Assembly: GCF_028776105.2 (NCBI RefSeq)
Contig: NZ_CP145606.1
Coordinates: 2,108,001-2,172,000, forward strand
Reading direction: 5' to 3'
Length of the DNA stretch: 64,000 nt
DNA from: Neisseria leonii
GTDB taxonomy: Bacteria; Pseudomonadota; Gammaproteobacteria; Burkholderiales; Neisseriaceae
The notes beneath the pieces were generated by a model. That model was not told where the DNA came from. It made no database searches and was given only the letters and a program-made list of their open reading frames with translations. Within the stretch, counting starts at the first letter, position 1; the number at the start of each line of letters is the position of its first letter. Positions 45,290-53,800 of this stretch are shown in pieces. A program made the translations under genes and the position numbers.

Positions 45290-46756
45290 ATGCCTGCTTT
45301 CCCCGACACCGAACACCGCCGCCCGCTGCCCGTTATCGAACAGATTGTCCGGCGCGCTTCCGGTGCCCGTGCCAGTTCCGGCAACCAAATCGAAATCCTG
45401 CTCGACAGTACGGAAAATTTTCCCGAATGGGAGGCCGCGCTGCGGCAGGCACAGTCGAGCATCTGCATCGAAATGTATATTTTTGCGCGCAATGCGTTCG
45501 GGCGGAAAATCCGCTCGATTCTGCTGGAAAGGCTGCGGGCGGGTGTGGCCGTGGTGCTGGTGTATGACTGGCTGGGCAGTCTGCCCGCGCATATGAGCGG
45601 CTTTTTCCGTCCCCTCAAAGCCGCCGGCGCGCAGGTGTATGCCTACAATCCCCTGGGGCGGGCATCGGGCTTGGGCATCATCTCGCGCAACCACCGCAAA
45701 TCGATTATTGTTGATGAGCAGACGGCCTTTGTCAGCGGGTTGTGCATTTCCTCGGCCTGGGCGGGCAATCCGGCCAAGGGCATTGCGGTATGGCGCGATA
45801 CCGGTTTGAAACTGCGCGGGCCGGTGGTGCAGGACGTATTGGACGCATTTGCCGACACGCTGGCGGTATCGGGCGGCAAGCTGCCTCAGGCAGTCAAATG
45901 TTATGAGGCGGGCGAAGGTGTGTTTGCGGGAGAAGCCACGGCGCGGGTATTGGCCACGACGCCGCAAAACATCAACACTATGCGGCTGGATTTGAACCTG
46001 ATCGGCTTGGCGCGGCAGAATCTGTGGATTACCGATGCGTATTTTATGCCGACGCGGATGTATGTCCAGGCACTGATTAATGCGGCCAAAGCGGGTGTGG
46101 ATGTGCGGATTCTGGTACCGCGCACATCGGATATCCGCTGGATAGGTACAGTATCCCGCACTCAATACCGCCCGCTGCTCGATGCGGGCGTGCGTGTTTA
46201 TGAATGGAACGGCACCATGCTGCACGCCAAGTCGGCGATTATCGACGGCGAATGGGCGCGGGTGGGCAGCACCAATCTGAATCTGTCGAGCTGGTATGCC
46301 AACCGCGAACTGGATATTTCCATCGAAGACAGCGGCACAGTGTATAAACTCGAACGCTGTTTTTTACGCGATTTGGAAAATGCCACCGAAGTGGTATTGG
46401 ATGCGCAGCAGCACGCGGCATTGCGTCAGGAGCGCGAAAAAATATTTCAAAACCATAAGGCACTGCATTCGGGGCAGGTCAAAGGCGTGGTGCGGCAGGT
46501 GATACAGCTCAGCTATGCGTTTGATGCCACCCTGCCCGGCGTGCGGCCGGTGGCACCGTCCGAGGCTTGGGCATATTTGAGTATCGGTATTGCTGTTTTG
46601 CTGCTGGCGGTTTTGGTGTGGTTTGTGCCGCAGTTGGTGGTATGGCCGCTGCTGCTGGTGCTGCTGGCGGGCGGCGGCGGAACCACGGTGCAGGCGTTGC
46701 GGCAACTGCATACGCTGCGTCGGCAAAAGTCGCACGATCGGGCAGATAAAGTATGA
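45290..46756 (+). CDS. cls: Cardiolipin synthase (phospholipase D family)
   Basis: Protein of 488 aa with two HKD catalytic motifs: NHRKSIIVDEQTAFVSG (HxKx4D with Arg between His and Lys) and LHAKSAIIDGEWARVGSTN. It lacks N-terminal membrane helices but has two hydrophobic segments at the C-terminus (about residues 425-470). It resembles the ClsB type that joins phosphatidylglycerol with another phospholipid at the inner membrane. The exact donor is not predictable. The low-GC islet begins directly after its stop. Confidence 0.88.
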   Translation: MPAFPDTEHRRPLPVIEQIVRRASGARASSGNQIEILLDSTENFPEWEAALRQAQSSICIEMYIFARNAFGRKIRSILLERLRAGVAVVLVYDWLGSLPAHMSGFFRPLKAAGAQVYAYNPLGRASGLGIISRNHRKSIIVDEQTAFVSGLCISSAWAGNPAKGIAVWRDTGLKLRGPVVQDVLDAFADTLAVSGGKLPQAVKCYEAGEGVFAGEATARVLATTPQNINTMRLDLNLIGLARQNLWITDAYFMPTRMYVQALINAAKAGVDVRILVPRTSDIRWIGTVSRTQYRPLLDAGVRVYEWNGTMLHAKSAIIDGEWARVGSTNLNLSSWYANRELDISIEDSGTVYKLERCFLRDLENATEVVLDAQQHAALRQEREKIFQNHKALHSGQVKGVVRQVIQLSYAFDATLPGVRPVAPSEAWAYLSIGIAVLLLAVLVWFVPQLVVWPLLLVLLAGGGGTTVQALRQLHTLRRQKSHDRADKV

Positions 46757-46919
46757 TTTGTTGAATATGTTCGGGTAAATCTTGGGTAGAGGTAAATATT
46801 GAATCGTAAAGTTGTTTAGTCCATCGAGGGAAAAATTTTGGGTTGCCTGTAACATTTTTGAGGCAACTGGAAGATTTTCCCTGTAATAGCATGAAATCAT
46901 GCTTTCTCGTTTTCGGTCA

Positions 46920-47195
46920 TCATAAATCCTTCCAAGACAAGCCCAGTTCGGCCAAGCGGTTCAGTTTCGCTTGGATACGCTCTGTTTCTTCGGGCAGATT
47001 TCCCAGCATGATAGCCCTTGCCTGCTCTTCGGTCAGTTCGCCGCGTATGCGTTCCATTGATATGACTTTATAAAAGTCTTTTGGCTCTGCGTTTTCCAGC
47101 GCAAAGCTGGCAACAATTTGCCGGTAAGAATCGCGTTCAATAGCGATTTCTTCAGGGGTGTAGCTAACGACTTTCGGGCGGTCGAATTCTTTCAA
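46920..47195 (-). CDS. VbhA-like antitoxin domain protein
   Basis: Helical protein of 91 aa from a TTG start. The central part RQIVASFALENAEP followed by GELTEEQARAIML resembles the VbhA/Fic-antitoxin pattern, in which a short helix blocks the ATP site of a Fic AMP-transferase, with the small motif around SFALEN. No Fic toxin (HPFxxGNGR) is visible on either side, so it is an orphan or the remains of a module. The same frame continues upstream past a TGA at 47208-47210 into a 27-codon piece. Confidence 0.6.
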   Translation of the reverse strand: MKEFDRPKVVSYTPEEIAIERDSYRQIVASFALENAEPKDFYKVISMERIRGELTEEQARAIMLGNLPEETERIQAKLNRLAELGLSWKDL

Positions 47196-47207
47196 TAATT
47201 CGGTTCG

Positions 47208-47291
47208 TCATTGTTCTTTCCTTTCCGGATGAATACAGTCTTTTATTTCATTCATCACGGCATCTGAAACCGCGATTGTTTCCGCGTCCAT
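47208..47291 (-). CDS. 27-codon frame upstream of the antitoxin
   Basis: Begins ATG at 47291 with GAGGAA about 9 bases upstream and ends at a TGA that is in frame with the antitoxin 12 bases later. It may be a separate leader peptide or the N-terminus of the antitoxin cut off by a nonsense mutation. The product is short and charged (for example SDAVMNEIKDCIHPERKEQ); no family is recognised. Confidence 0.35.
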   Translation of the reverse strand: MDAETIAVSDAVMNEIKDCIHPERKEQ

Positions 47292-47583
47292 TGCAATAAT
47301 TCCTCTGTCATAGGCAAGTTTGATGATTTATATCATGTATTTCTCTTGATAAAGTTGAAGTTGGTATTTTTCCGATAACACTGCCGGACAGATGGGTATC
47401 TGCCGGCTGTGTCCGGTTTTTCTCTGAGGGTTTTATTGCTTCAATAGGAATTTTCATTAAATGAAATGAAAATAATAAAATATTTCAATATGTTTGAGTG
47501 TGCATAATTGGCGGCAGGAGCGGCCGGTCTTTTAAGGCTGATGTGGTGGACTGTGTGCGGTCGGTCGGCGGAAGTTTCTGAAT

Positions 47584-48453
47584 TTATTCGATATTCTGCA
47601 CCTGTTCGCGCATTTGTTCGATTAAGACTTTCAATTCCACCGAAGCCTGTGTGCATTCGGCGGCGATTGCTTTGCTGCCCAGTGTGTTGGCTTCGCGGTT
47701 CAATTCCTGCATCAGAAAATCCAGCCGTTTGCCCGCGCTGCCTTTGTGGCTGCCGATGATGCGGCGTACTTCGGCGATATGGGTTTTCAGACGGCTGAAT
47801 TCTTCGTCGATGTCGGCTTTCTGCATATAGACGGCAAATTCCTGCTGCAAACGGTCTTCACCGATGTCGGTGACTGCTTCGGCCAGCCGGGCGCGTATTT
47901 TTTCCAGATGGGCTTGGAGCAGATGGGGGAACAGTTCCTCCAGTGCTTCGACAATTTCCTGCATGGCATCGAGCCGTTCGGCCAGATGGGTCTGTAATTT
48001 TTCTCCTTCGCGGCGGCGCGATTGGGCGAATCCGTCTGCGGCCTCGGCGGCCAGTGCGCGCACGGTGTCGGCCAGTTCGTCCTGATGGTTTTCCTGTGCG
48101 GTCAAAACACCGGGGAATTTCAGAATATCGGCGACGGTCAGTTTGCCCAAGCCGTCAAATTCGTTGCGCCAGCGGCGGTTGAGTTCGGCCAGACGGGCCG
48201 CCAATTCGTGATTGACATTCAATCCGGCCGTCTGAACGGTATTTTGCAGTTGGATGCGGCATTCGATTTTGCCGCGCTGTGCGGCTTGGACGATGATGTC
48301 GCGCAGGCTGCTTTCCAGATGGCGCAGTTCATCGGGCATTTTGAACTGGATGTCGAGAAAGCGGTGGTTGACCGAGCGGATGTCGATCTGGATATGGCGG
48401 CTGCCGCATACGCCTGCGGCGCTGCCGAAACCGGTCATGCTGTATAGGCTCAT
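47584..48453 (-). CDS. yicC: YicC family endoribonuclease
   Basis: Protein of 289 aa with the YicC N-terminal domain ([33 protein letters not shown]) and the DUF1732 C-terminal domain ([35 protein letters not shown]). E. coli YicC is a metal-dependent endoribonuclease implicated in sRNA turnover. The start at 48453 has AGGAG 7 bases upstream; the longer open frame is not supported. It is divergent from rph, a common arrangement. Confidence 0.93.
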   Translation of the reverse strand: MSLYSMTGFGSAAGVCGSRHIQIDIRSVNHRFLDIQFKMPDELRHLESSLRDIIVQAAQRGKIECRIQLQNTVQTAGLNVNHELAARLAELNRRWRNEFDGLGKLTVADILKFPGVLTAQENHQDELADTVRALAAEAADGFAQSRRREGEKLQTHLAERLDAMQEIVEALEELFPHLLQAHLEKIRARLAEAVTDIGEDRLQQEFAVYMQKADIDEEFSRLKTHIAEVRRIIGSHKGSAGKRLDFLMQELNREANTLGSKAIAAECTQASVELKVLIEQMREQVQNIE

Positions 48454-48543
48454 GGCGCACTCCTGAGTTGTGTAATCAAGCAGGCAGAATATAGCACAGG
48501 GCGGCCGTGTTATAATGGCTGCCCGACGAAAAAAGGAAACACG

Positions 48544-49293
48544 ATGAGTCATGTGATCCGCAGCGGCCGTGCGGCCGACGAGTTGCGCCCTGTGCGCATT
48601 ACGCCGAATTTCCTGCCGCATACCGACGGCTCGGTATGGATTGAGTGCGGCAACACCCATGTGATTTGTACGGCGACGGTGGATGAGAATGTGCCGCCGT
48701 TTTTAAAGGGCAAAGGACAGGGGTGGGTGACGGCCGAATACGGCATGCTGCCCGCTTCGGCCGGTTCGCGTATGCGCCGCGAGGCGGCGGCGGGCAAGCA
48801 GTCGGGGCGCACGCAGGAAATCCAGCGGCTGATCGGGCGTTCGCTGCGTGCCGCGGTGGATTTGAGCCTGCTGGGCGAGCGGCAGATTCTGATTGACTGC
48901 GATGTGATCCGTGCCGACGGCGGTACGCGTACGGCGAGTATCACGGGGGCGTTTGTCGCACTGGCTGTGGCGGTGAAAAAGCTGCTGAATGCGGGGATTT
49001 TAATCCGCGACCCGCTCAAAGAAACCGTGGCTGCCGTATCGGTGGGCGTGGTGGGCGGTGTGCCGCTGTTGGATTTGGATTATCCCGAAGATTCGGGCTG
49101 CGACAGCGATGTGAATCTGGTGATGACCGGCAGCGGCAAAATCATTGAAATTCAAGGCACGGCCGAGGGTGCGCCGTTCGATTCCGACGAATTGGCGCAG
49201 TTGCTCGCGCTGGGACGCAAGGGTACGGCCGAATTGACGGCCATTCAGCAGGCGGCGTTTTCGGCGGCGTTTGATCCGTCCGGCGCGCGCTGA
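48544..49293 (+). CDS. rph: Ribonuclease PH
   Basis: Phosphorolytic 3' exoribonuclease of 249 aa that trims tRNA precursors and structured RNAs. Landmarks: [47 protein letters not shown] (phosphate site) and [28 protein letters not shown] precedes ATG. It is intact, unlike the frameshifted rph of E. coli K-12 lineages. Confidence 0.97.
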   Translation: MSHVIRSGRAADELRPVRITPNFLPHTDGSVWIECGNTHVICTATVDENVPPFLKGKGQGWVTAEYGMLPASAGSRMRREAAAGKQSGRTQEIQRLIGRSLRAAVDLSLLGERQILIDCDVIRADGGTRTASITGAFVALAVAVKKLLNAGILIRDPLKETVAAVSVGVVGGVPLLDLDYPEDSGCDSDVNLVMTGSGKIIEIQGTAEGAPFDSDELAQLLALGRKGTAELTAIQQAAFSAAFDPSGAR

Positions 49294-49332
49294 CCGTTTG
49301 CCGGTCTGAATCCGGTTGCAGAAAAGGGGAAA

Positions 49333-49364
49333 CCCCGGAAAACGCTGACGGTTTTCCGGGGCTT
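49333..49364 (+). terminator. Terminator of rph
   Basis: CCCCGGAAAAC (49333-49343) and GTTTTCCGGGG (49351-49361) make a perfect 11-bp stem, followed by CTTT. Confidence 0.85.
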
Positions 49365-49402
49365 TGACTGTCTGCAATCGGACAATGGGTTTTACAGTTT
49401 AT

Positions 49403-49419
49403 ATGTTATATAGTATCAT
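49403..49419 (+). promoter_or_regulatory. Candidate Zur operator upstream of znuCBA
   Basis: ATGTTATATAGTATCAT is an AT-rich imperfect palindrome resembling Zur boxes of the form TGTTATANTATAACA. It overlaps TATAGT, a possible -10 element. Position about 190 bases before znuC fits zinc repression of the operon. Confidence 0.45.
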
Positions 49420-49502
49420 TCTGCTTTTCAGACAGATTCAGACGGCCCGGGGCTGCCGGTGCGGCTGCCGCCGAACGGCCGTCTGAAAACGGAAAGGCGG
49501 AT

Positions 49503-49595
49503 ATGTTGTTGACGGGAATGTTGCAGCGGCTGGCGGTTGCGCTGGGGGCGGCGGTGCCGGTGTGGGGCGCGTATTTTTGGGCGGTCGGTGCATGA
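49503..49595 (+). CDS. 30-aa hydrophobic peptide translationally coupled to znuC
   Basis: Reads MLLTGMLQRLAVALGAAVP and ends AYFWAVGA, with AAAGGCGG 5 bases before the ATG. Its TGA overlaps the znuC ATG (ATGA). One hydrophobic helix is possible. It could be a leader peptide that governs znuC translation or a small membrane protein. Upstream uptake sequences do not extend into it. I know no named family. Confidence 0.5.
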   Translation: MLLTGMLQRLAVALGAAVPVWGAYFWAVGA

Positions 49596-50278
49596 AGATT
49601 GTGCTGGAAAACCTGACGGCCGGTTATGGCGGCAGGACGGTAGTGCGCGGTGCCGATATGTGTTTCGGTGCGGGGCAGATGTGGGCGGTGGTCGGTGCCA
49701 ACGGCGCGGGTAAGTCCACGCTGCTGAAAACGGTTGTGGGGTTGTCGGCACCGGTATGCGGCCGGGTGGTTCGGCAGGGGCTGGTGCGTCGCGATTTGGC
49801 CTATCTGCCGCAGCGGTCGGAGATTGATCGCAGCCTGCCGCTGACGGTGTTCGAGTTGGCGGCGATGGGGTTGTGGCACGAAATCGGTTTTTCCGGCCGT
49901 GTCCGTCCGGCACAGCGGGAGCGGGTGCGGCGGGCGTTGGTGCAGGTGGGTATGTGGGATTCTGCCCGCCGTCTGATCGGCAGTTTGTCCGAAGGCCAGT
50001 TCCGGCGTGTGCTGTTTGCGCGGCTGTTGGTGCAGGAGGCCGCTTTTTTGCTGTTGGACGAGCCGTTTGATGCGGTGGACGCGGAAACTGCCGGTGTGCT
50101 GCTGAATGTGTTGCGCGACTGTAACCGTGCGGGGCGGGCGGTGGTGGCAGTGCTGCACGATTACGGACAGGTGCGTGCGTATTTTCCGTATACGCTGGTG
50201 CTGGCGGACGGCGGTATGCGGGCGGGGCGGACGGAGGAGGTGCTCGGAGCGTCTGTTCAGGCGGAAGAGGCCGTCTGA
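49592..50278 (+). CDS. znuC: Zinc ABC transporter ATPase ZnuC
   Basis: ATPase of 228 aa powering high-affinity zinc import. It has Walker A VGANGAGKSTLLK, signature LSEGQFRRVLFARL (LSEGQ in place of LSGGQ), Walker B FLLLDEPFD and the switch His in AVLHDYGQV. ATG 49592 overlaps the stop of a 30-codon frame and gives the typical MKIVLENLTAGYGG start. Its own stop lies inside an uptake sequence. znuB and znuA follow, so the metal specificity is taken from the His-rich ZnuA. Confidence 0.88.
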   Translation: MKIVLENLTAGYGGRTVVRGADMCFGAGQMWAVVGANGAGKSTLLKTVVGLSAPVCGRVVRQGLVRRDLAYLPQRSEIDRSLPLTVFELAAMGLWHEIGFSGRVRPAQRERVRRALVQVGMWDSARRLIGSLSEGQFRRVLFARLLVQEAAFLLLDEPFDAVDAETAGVLLNVLRDCNRAGRAVVAVLHDYGQVRAYFPYTLVLADGGMRAGRTEEVLGASVQAEEAV

Positions 50279-50371
50279 AAACGCTGTTGTGCGGCGGCGG
50301 TGTGCTGTTTGGCTGCTGCGGTTGCGGGCCGTGCTCTGTTTTCAGACGGCCTGTTGGTAGAAAGGCGGGGT

Positions 50372-51241
50372 ATGTACGGATTCTTGGTTGAGCCGTTTGT
50401 CGAATTTGATTTTATGCGTTATGCGCTGGCATCGATTGTCTGCCTGTCGTTTTCTGCGGCACCGGTGGGCGTGTTTCTGGTGATGCGGCGTATGAGTCTG
50501 GCGGGTGATGCGCTCGGCCATGCGGTGCTGCCGGGCGCGGCGGCGGGCTATATGGCAGGCGGTTTGAGTCTGCCTGCCATGAGTGCGGGCGGCCTGATTG
50601 CGGGGCTGCTGACGGCATTGCTGGCCGGTGGGGTCAGCCGGTGGACGAATGTGAAGGAAGATGCCAATTTTGCCGCGTTTTATCTGATCAGTCTGGCGTT
50701 GGGGGTGATACTGGTCAGTGCGGGCGGCAGCAGCGTGGATTTGCTGCATCTGCTGTTCGGCTCGGTGCTGGCAGTGGACGTGCCGTCACTGCAATGGATG
50801 GCGGCGGCGGCCACGCTGACGGTGGCGGTTTTGGCGGTCGGGTACCGGCCGCTGCTGTTGGAGAGTGTGGATCCGCTGTTTTTGCGGACGGTGAACGGCA
50901 GAGGGGCGTGGTGGCATTCGGTATTTCTGGTGCTGGTGGTGGTGAATCTGGTAGCGGGTTTTCAGGCTTTGGGGACGCTGATGGCGGTGGGTATGATGAT
51001 GCTGCCCGCAGTCAGTGCGCGCCTGTGGGCACGCAGTATGGGCGCACTGTTCGGTTTGTCGGCGGTGTTCGCGCTGCTGTGCGGTACGGCGGGGCTGCTG
51101 TTTTCGTATTATGCGGACATTCCGTCCGGCCCTGCGGTCATTCTGTTTTGCGGGGCGTGGTATCTGGTGTCCGTTGTGTTCGGCCGCGCAGGCGGTATCG
51201 TATGGAAAGGCGGTGTATCGGCCGCAGGAGGATCGTGGTAA
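50372..51241 (+). CDS. znuB: Zinc ABC transporter permease ZnuB
   Basis: Membrane protein of 289 aa of the ABC-3 metal permease family with about eight or nine helices. The conserved segments are RMSLAGDALGHAVLPG (ATPase-coupling region), AFYLISLALGVILVS and GTLMAVGMMMLPAVSARLW. ATG 50372 is preceded by AAAGGCGGGG; a longer open frame starts in uptake-sequence DNA. It overlaps znuA by one base (TAATG). Confidence 0.9.
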   Translation: MYGFLVEPFVEFDFMRYALASIVCLSFSAAPVGVFLVMRRMSLAGDALGHAVLPGAAAGYMAGGLSLPAMSAGGLIAGLLTALLAGGVSRWTNVKEDANFAAFYLISLALGVILVSAGGSSVDLLHLLFGSVLAVDVPSLQWMAAAATLTVAVLAVGYRPLLLESVDPLFLRTVNGRGAWWHSVFLVLVVVNLVAGFQALGTLMAVGMMMLPAVSARLWARSMGALFGLSAVFALLCGTAGLLFSYYADIPSGPAVILFCGAWYLVSVVFGRAGGIVWKGGVSAAGGSW

Positions 51242-52143
51242 TGAAGGTAGTGGTAAGAAAAGTGGCCTGTCGGGTGTTTGCCGTGTCGCTATGGCTGTTG
51301 GCGGGTGCGGTGTCGGCCGCCCAGCTGCCGGTGCTGGCCGGTTTCAGTATCGTGGGAGATGTGGCCAAGGCGGTGGGCGGCAGCAAAGTGGCGGTTACGA
51401 ATCTGATTGAAGCCGGTCAGGATGCCCATGCTTATCATCTGACCGGCAGCGGTGTGCGTAAAATCCGTGCGGCCAAGCTGGTGCTGCTCAACGGTTTGGG
51501 GTTCGAACCGGCCGATGTGCAGCGTGCGGTGCGCCAGAGTAAAGTGCCCTATGTCGAAGCGGCGGCGGGTATCGCGCCTATTGAGGCGGACCACAGCCAT
51601 AGTCATCACGGTCATGACCACGGCGAGTTTGATCCGCATGTGTGGCACGACCCGGTATTGATGCAGACGTATGCCGCCAATGTGGCCGCTGCATTGGTCA
51701 AAGCCGATCCGGCCAACCGCGATTACTATCAAGGCCGTCTGAAAAGCTATATTGCCGAATTGAAGCAGCTCGATATCTATGCGCGCAGCCGGTTTAACCG
51801 CATTCCGGCGGGCAAACGCAGGGTTCTGACCGGACATGAGGCCTTTGCCTATTTGGGTAAACGCTACGGCATACGCTTTTACGCACCACAGGGTGCAGGT
51901 GAAGCACAGCCTTCGGCCAGACAGGTTGCCGCACTCATCCGCAGCCTGCGCCAAAACCGGGTCAAGGCAGTATTCGGCGAGTACGGAAAAGATATGCGCA
52001 TGATTGAGCAGATTGCCCGCGGGAGCGGTGTAAAATTGGGCGGCAGACTGCATGCCGATACTTTGGGGAGCAGTACGGAGGCCGATACTTACATTAAAAT
52101 GTTCCGGCACAATATCGATGTACTGGCCGATGCCATGCAGTAA
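51241..52143 (+). CDS. znuA: Zinc-binding periplasmic protein ZnuA
   Basis: Cluster A-I solute-binding protein of 300 aa with a signal peptide (KVACRVFAVSLWLLAGAVSAA). The His-rich loop HSHSHHGHDHGEFDPHVW is characteristic of zinc rather than manganese carriers; the metal ligands are the His near DAHAYHLT, HVWHDP and TGHEAF plus a C-terminal acidic residue. No lipobox is present, so it is periplasmic. Neisserial znuA has sometimes been called mntC. An embedded uptake sequence encodes GRLKSY. Confidence 0.92.
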   Translation: MKVVVRKVACRVFAVSLWLLAGAVSAAQLPVLAGFSIVGDVAKAVGGSKVAVTNLIEAGQDAHAYHLTGSGVRKIRAAKLVLLNGLGFEPADVQRAVRQSKVPYVEAAAGIAPIEADHSHSHHGHDHGEFDPHVWHDPVLMQTYAANVAAALVKADPANRDYYQGRLKSYIAELKQLDIYARSRFNRIPAGKRRVLTGHEAFAYLGKRYGIRFYAPQGAGEAQPSARQVAALIRSLRQNRVKAVFGEYGKDMRMIEQIARGSGVKLGGRLHADTLGSSTEADTYIKMFRHNIDVLADAMQ

Positions 52144-52182
52144 GCGGCCGGCTGGCCGTCTGAAAAACAGCTGCGGGAAAAC

Positions 52183-52210
52183 TTGACCTTATTCGGAAAA
52201 TCGATTAGAT
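52183..52210 (+). promoter_or_regulatory. Promoter of metNIQ
   Basis: TTGACC at 52183-52188 and TTAGAT at 52205-52210 are 16 bases apart, leaving a leader of about 120 nt before metN. Confidence 0.55.
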
Positions 52211-52265
52211 TTAGCGTTTTGCGCCGATTTGATACAGCTTGCGGGCGGAACAGCTAAAGCGGTAG

Positions 52266-52320
52266 GCAGCGGGAAGCCCGCTGCGCTTTGAGCCCGTTGT
52301 GTCGCACATCGGGCTTTGTT
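52266..52320 (+). promoter_or_regulatory. Candidate attenuator in the metN leader
   Basis: Hairpin 1 is GCAGCGGG/CCCGCTGC (52266-52284, perfect 8 bp). Hairpin 2 is AGCCCG...CGGGCT with an inner GTG/CAC (52291-52315), followed by TTTGTT, and looks like a terminator. AAGCCCG at 52274-52280 can instead pair with CGGGCTT at 52310-52316, which would undo both. Confidence 0.5.
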
Positions 52321-52337
52321 GTATGGTTTGAACGCAT

Positions 52338-53075
52338 ATGATTATTTTGAACGAGGTCTCCAAGCGTTATCCGACGGCCGGGAAAGGCTGGTTCAGCGCA
52401 GTATCGCCGTTGAGCCTCAGTATCGGGCAGGGCGAGATTTTCGGCCTGATGGGCTATTCGGGCGCGGGCAAATCCACACTGCTGCGCCTGATTAACCTGC
52501 TGGAACGGCCCGACAGCGGCACGGTAACGGTAAACGGGCAGGAACTGACCGCCATGAACGCCGCCCAGCTGCGCCGCGCCCGTCAGAATATCGGTATGGT
52601 GTTCCAGCAGTTTAACCTGCTGGCCAACCGGACCGTAGCCGACAATGTGGCTTTTCCGCTGGAAATTGCCGGCTGGCCGTCTGAAAAAACGGCCGTGCGG
52701 GTGAAGGAATGTCTGGAAATCGTCGGTTTGGCCGACCGTGCCGCGCATTATCCCGCCCAGTTGTCGGGCGGCCAGAAACAGCGGGTCGGCATTGCCCGCG
52801 CACTGGCACCCAGCCCGCGTGTGATTCTGGCCGACGAGCCGACTTCCGCACTCGACCCGGCCACCACCCGCAGTGTGCTGGCCTGTTTGGAAGACATCAA
52901 CAAACGCTTCAACGTTACCGTCGTCATCGTTACCCACGAAATGAGCGTGTTGCGCCGCCTGTGCCACCGTGCCGCGCTGCTGCACAAGGGGCAGCTGGTC
53001 GAAGTGGTGGACGTTGCGGGCAACCAAATCCGCGCCCAATCGGCCATCGGCCGCGAACTGACTCAGGAGGATTGA
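52338..53075 (+). CDS. metN: Methionine ABC transporter ATPase MetN
   Basis: ATPase of 245 aa with Walker A MGYSGAGKSTLLR, Q-loop VFQQFNLLANRTV, signature LSGGQKQRVGIARAL and Walker B VILADEPTSALD. E. coli MetN is about 340 aa because of a C-terminal NIL/ACT domain that mediates trans-inhibition by methionine; that domain is missing here, as in the characterised meningococcal MetNI. An uptake sequence encodes GWPSEKTA in the helical domain. metI starts 2 bases after the stop. Confidence 0.93.
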   Translation: MIILNEVSKRYPTAGKGWFSAVSPLSLSIGQGEIFGLMGYSGAGKSTLLRLINLLERPDSGTVTVNGQELTAMNAAQLRRARQNIGMVFQQFNLLANRTVADNVAFPLEIAGWPSEKTAVRVKECLEIVGLADRAAHYPAQLSGGQKQRVGIARALAPSPRVILADEPTSALDPATTRSVLACLEDINKRFNVTVVIVTHEMSVLRRLCHRAALLHKGQLVEVVDVAGNQIRAQSAIGRELTQED

Positions 53076-53076
53076 G

Positions 53077-53763
53077 ATGGACGCTGCTTTTTGGGAACGT
53101 GTCGTGCAGACCGTTTCGGCCATGCGCGGCGAAATTGTGCAGGCTTTGTGGGAAACTTTTGTGATGGTAGGTCTGTCCACCACATTTGCTGTTTTGTTCG
53201 GTACCGTGCTCGGTGTAGCTCTGTTTGTCAGCGGCAGCCGCCAGCTTTATTACAGCCGCAGTATATATTTCCTGCTGGACAATCTGGTCAACCTGATGCG
53301 TGCGTTTCCGTTTGTGATTCTGATGATTGCCATGATTCCTGCCACCCGCGCCGTTGTCGGCACGACCATCGGGCCGGTGGCCGCATCGCTGGTATTGAGC
53401 GTGTCGGGCATGTTCTATTTTGCCCGTCTGGTGGAGCAGAACCTGCGCGAAGTCCCGCGAGGCGTGATTGAAGCGGCCATCAGTATGGGCGCGACACCGG
53501 CAGACGTGATTCGGAAAGTCCTGCTGAACGAAGCCCGTGCAGGCATGGTGTCGAGCATCACTGTTTTGGCCATCGGCCTGCTCTCGTACAGCGCGGCGGC
53601 CGGCATGATCGGCGGCGGCGGCTTGGGCGACTTGGCCATCCGCTACGGCTACTACCGCTATCAAACCGAGATGATTGTCTTTATTGTCGCTATTTTGGTG
53701 CTGCTGGTGATTCTGATGCAGGGCAGCGGCAACCGGCTGGCGCGCAAACTGGACAAACGTTGA
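53077..53763 (+). CDS. metI: Methionine ABC transporter permease MetI
   Basis: Inner-membrane subunit of 228 aa with about five helices and the EAA coupling loop GVIEAAISMGATPADVIRKVLLNEA. The conserved N-terminal segment VQALWETFVMVGLSTTFAVLFG and the end GGGGLGDLAIRYGYYRYQ are family features. It lies between metN and metQ. Confidence 0.95.
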   Translation: MDAAFWERVVQTVSAMRGEIVQALWETFVMVGLSTTFAVLFGTVLGVALFVSGSRQLYYSRSIYFLLDNLVNLMRAFPFVILMIAMIPATRAVVGTTIGPVAASLVLSVSGMFYFARLVEQNLREVPRGVIEAAISMGATPADVIRKVLLNEARAGMVSSITVLAIGLLSYSAAAGMIGGGGLGDLAIRYGYYRYQTEMIVFIVAILVLLVILMQGSGNRLARKLDKR

Positions 53764-53800
53764 TTTTGTTACCCTGCTATTTGATGAAATGGAGAATATA

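Larger units (their letters stand above)
46757..47583. other. Low-GC islet between cls and yicC
   Basis: Visibly richer in A and T than everything around it and free of uptake sequences. Apart from the antitoxin gene and a short upstream frame it holds only short open frames, for example minus-strand fragments in 46760-46905 that I do not recognise. It looks like a recent or decaying acquisition. Confidence 0.6.

Noticed and set aside
46760..46905. Toxin partner downstream of the antitoxin gene
   Set aside because: Minus-strand frames here are short and frameshifted relative to each other, with no Fic or other toxin motif.
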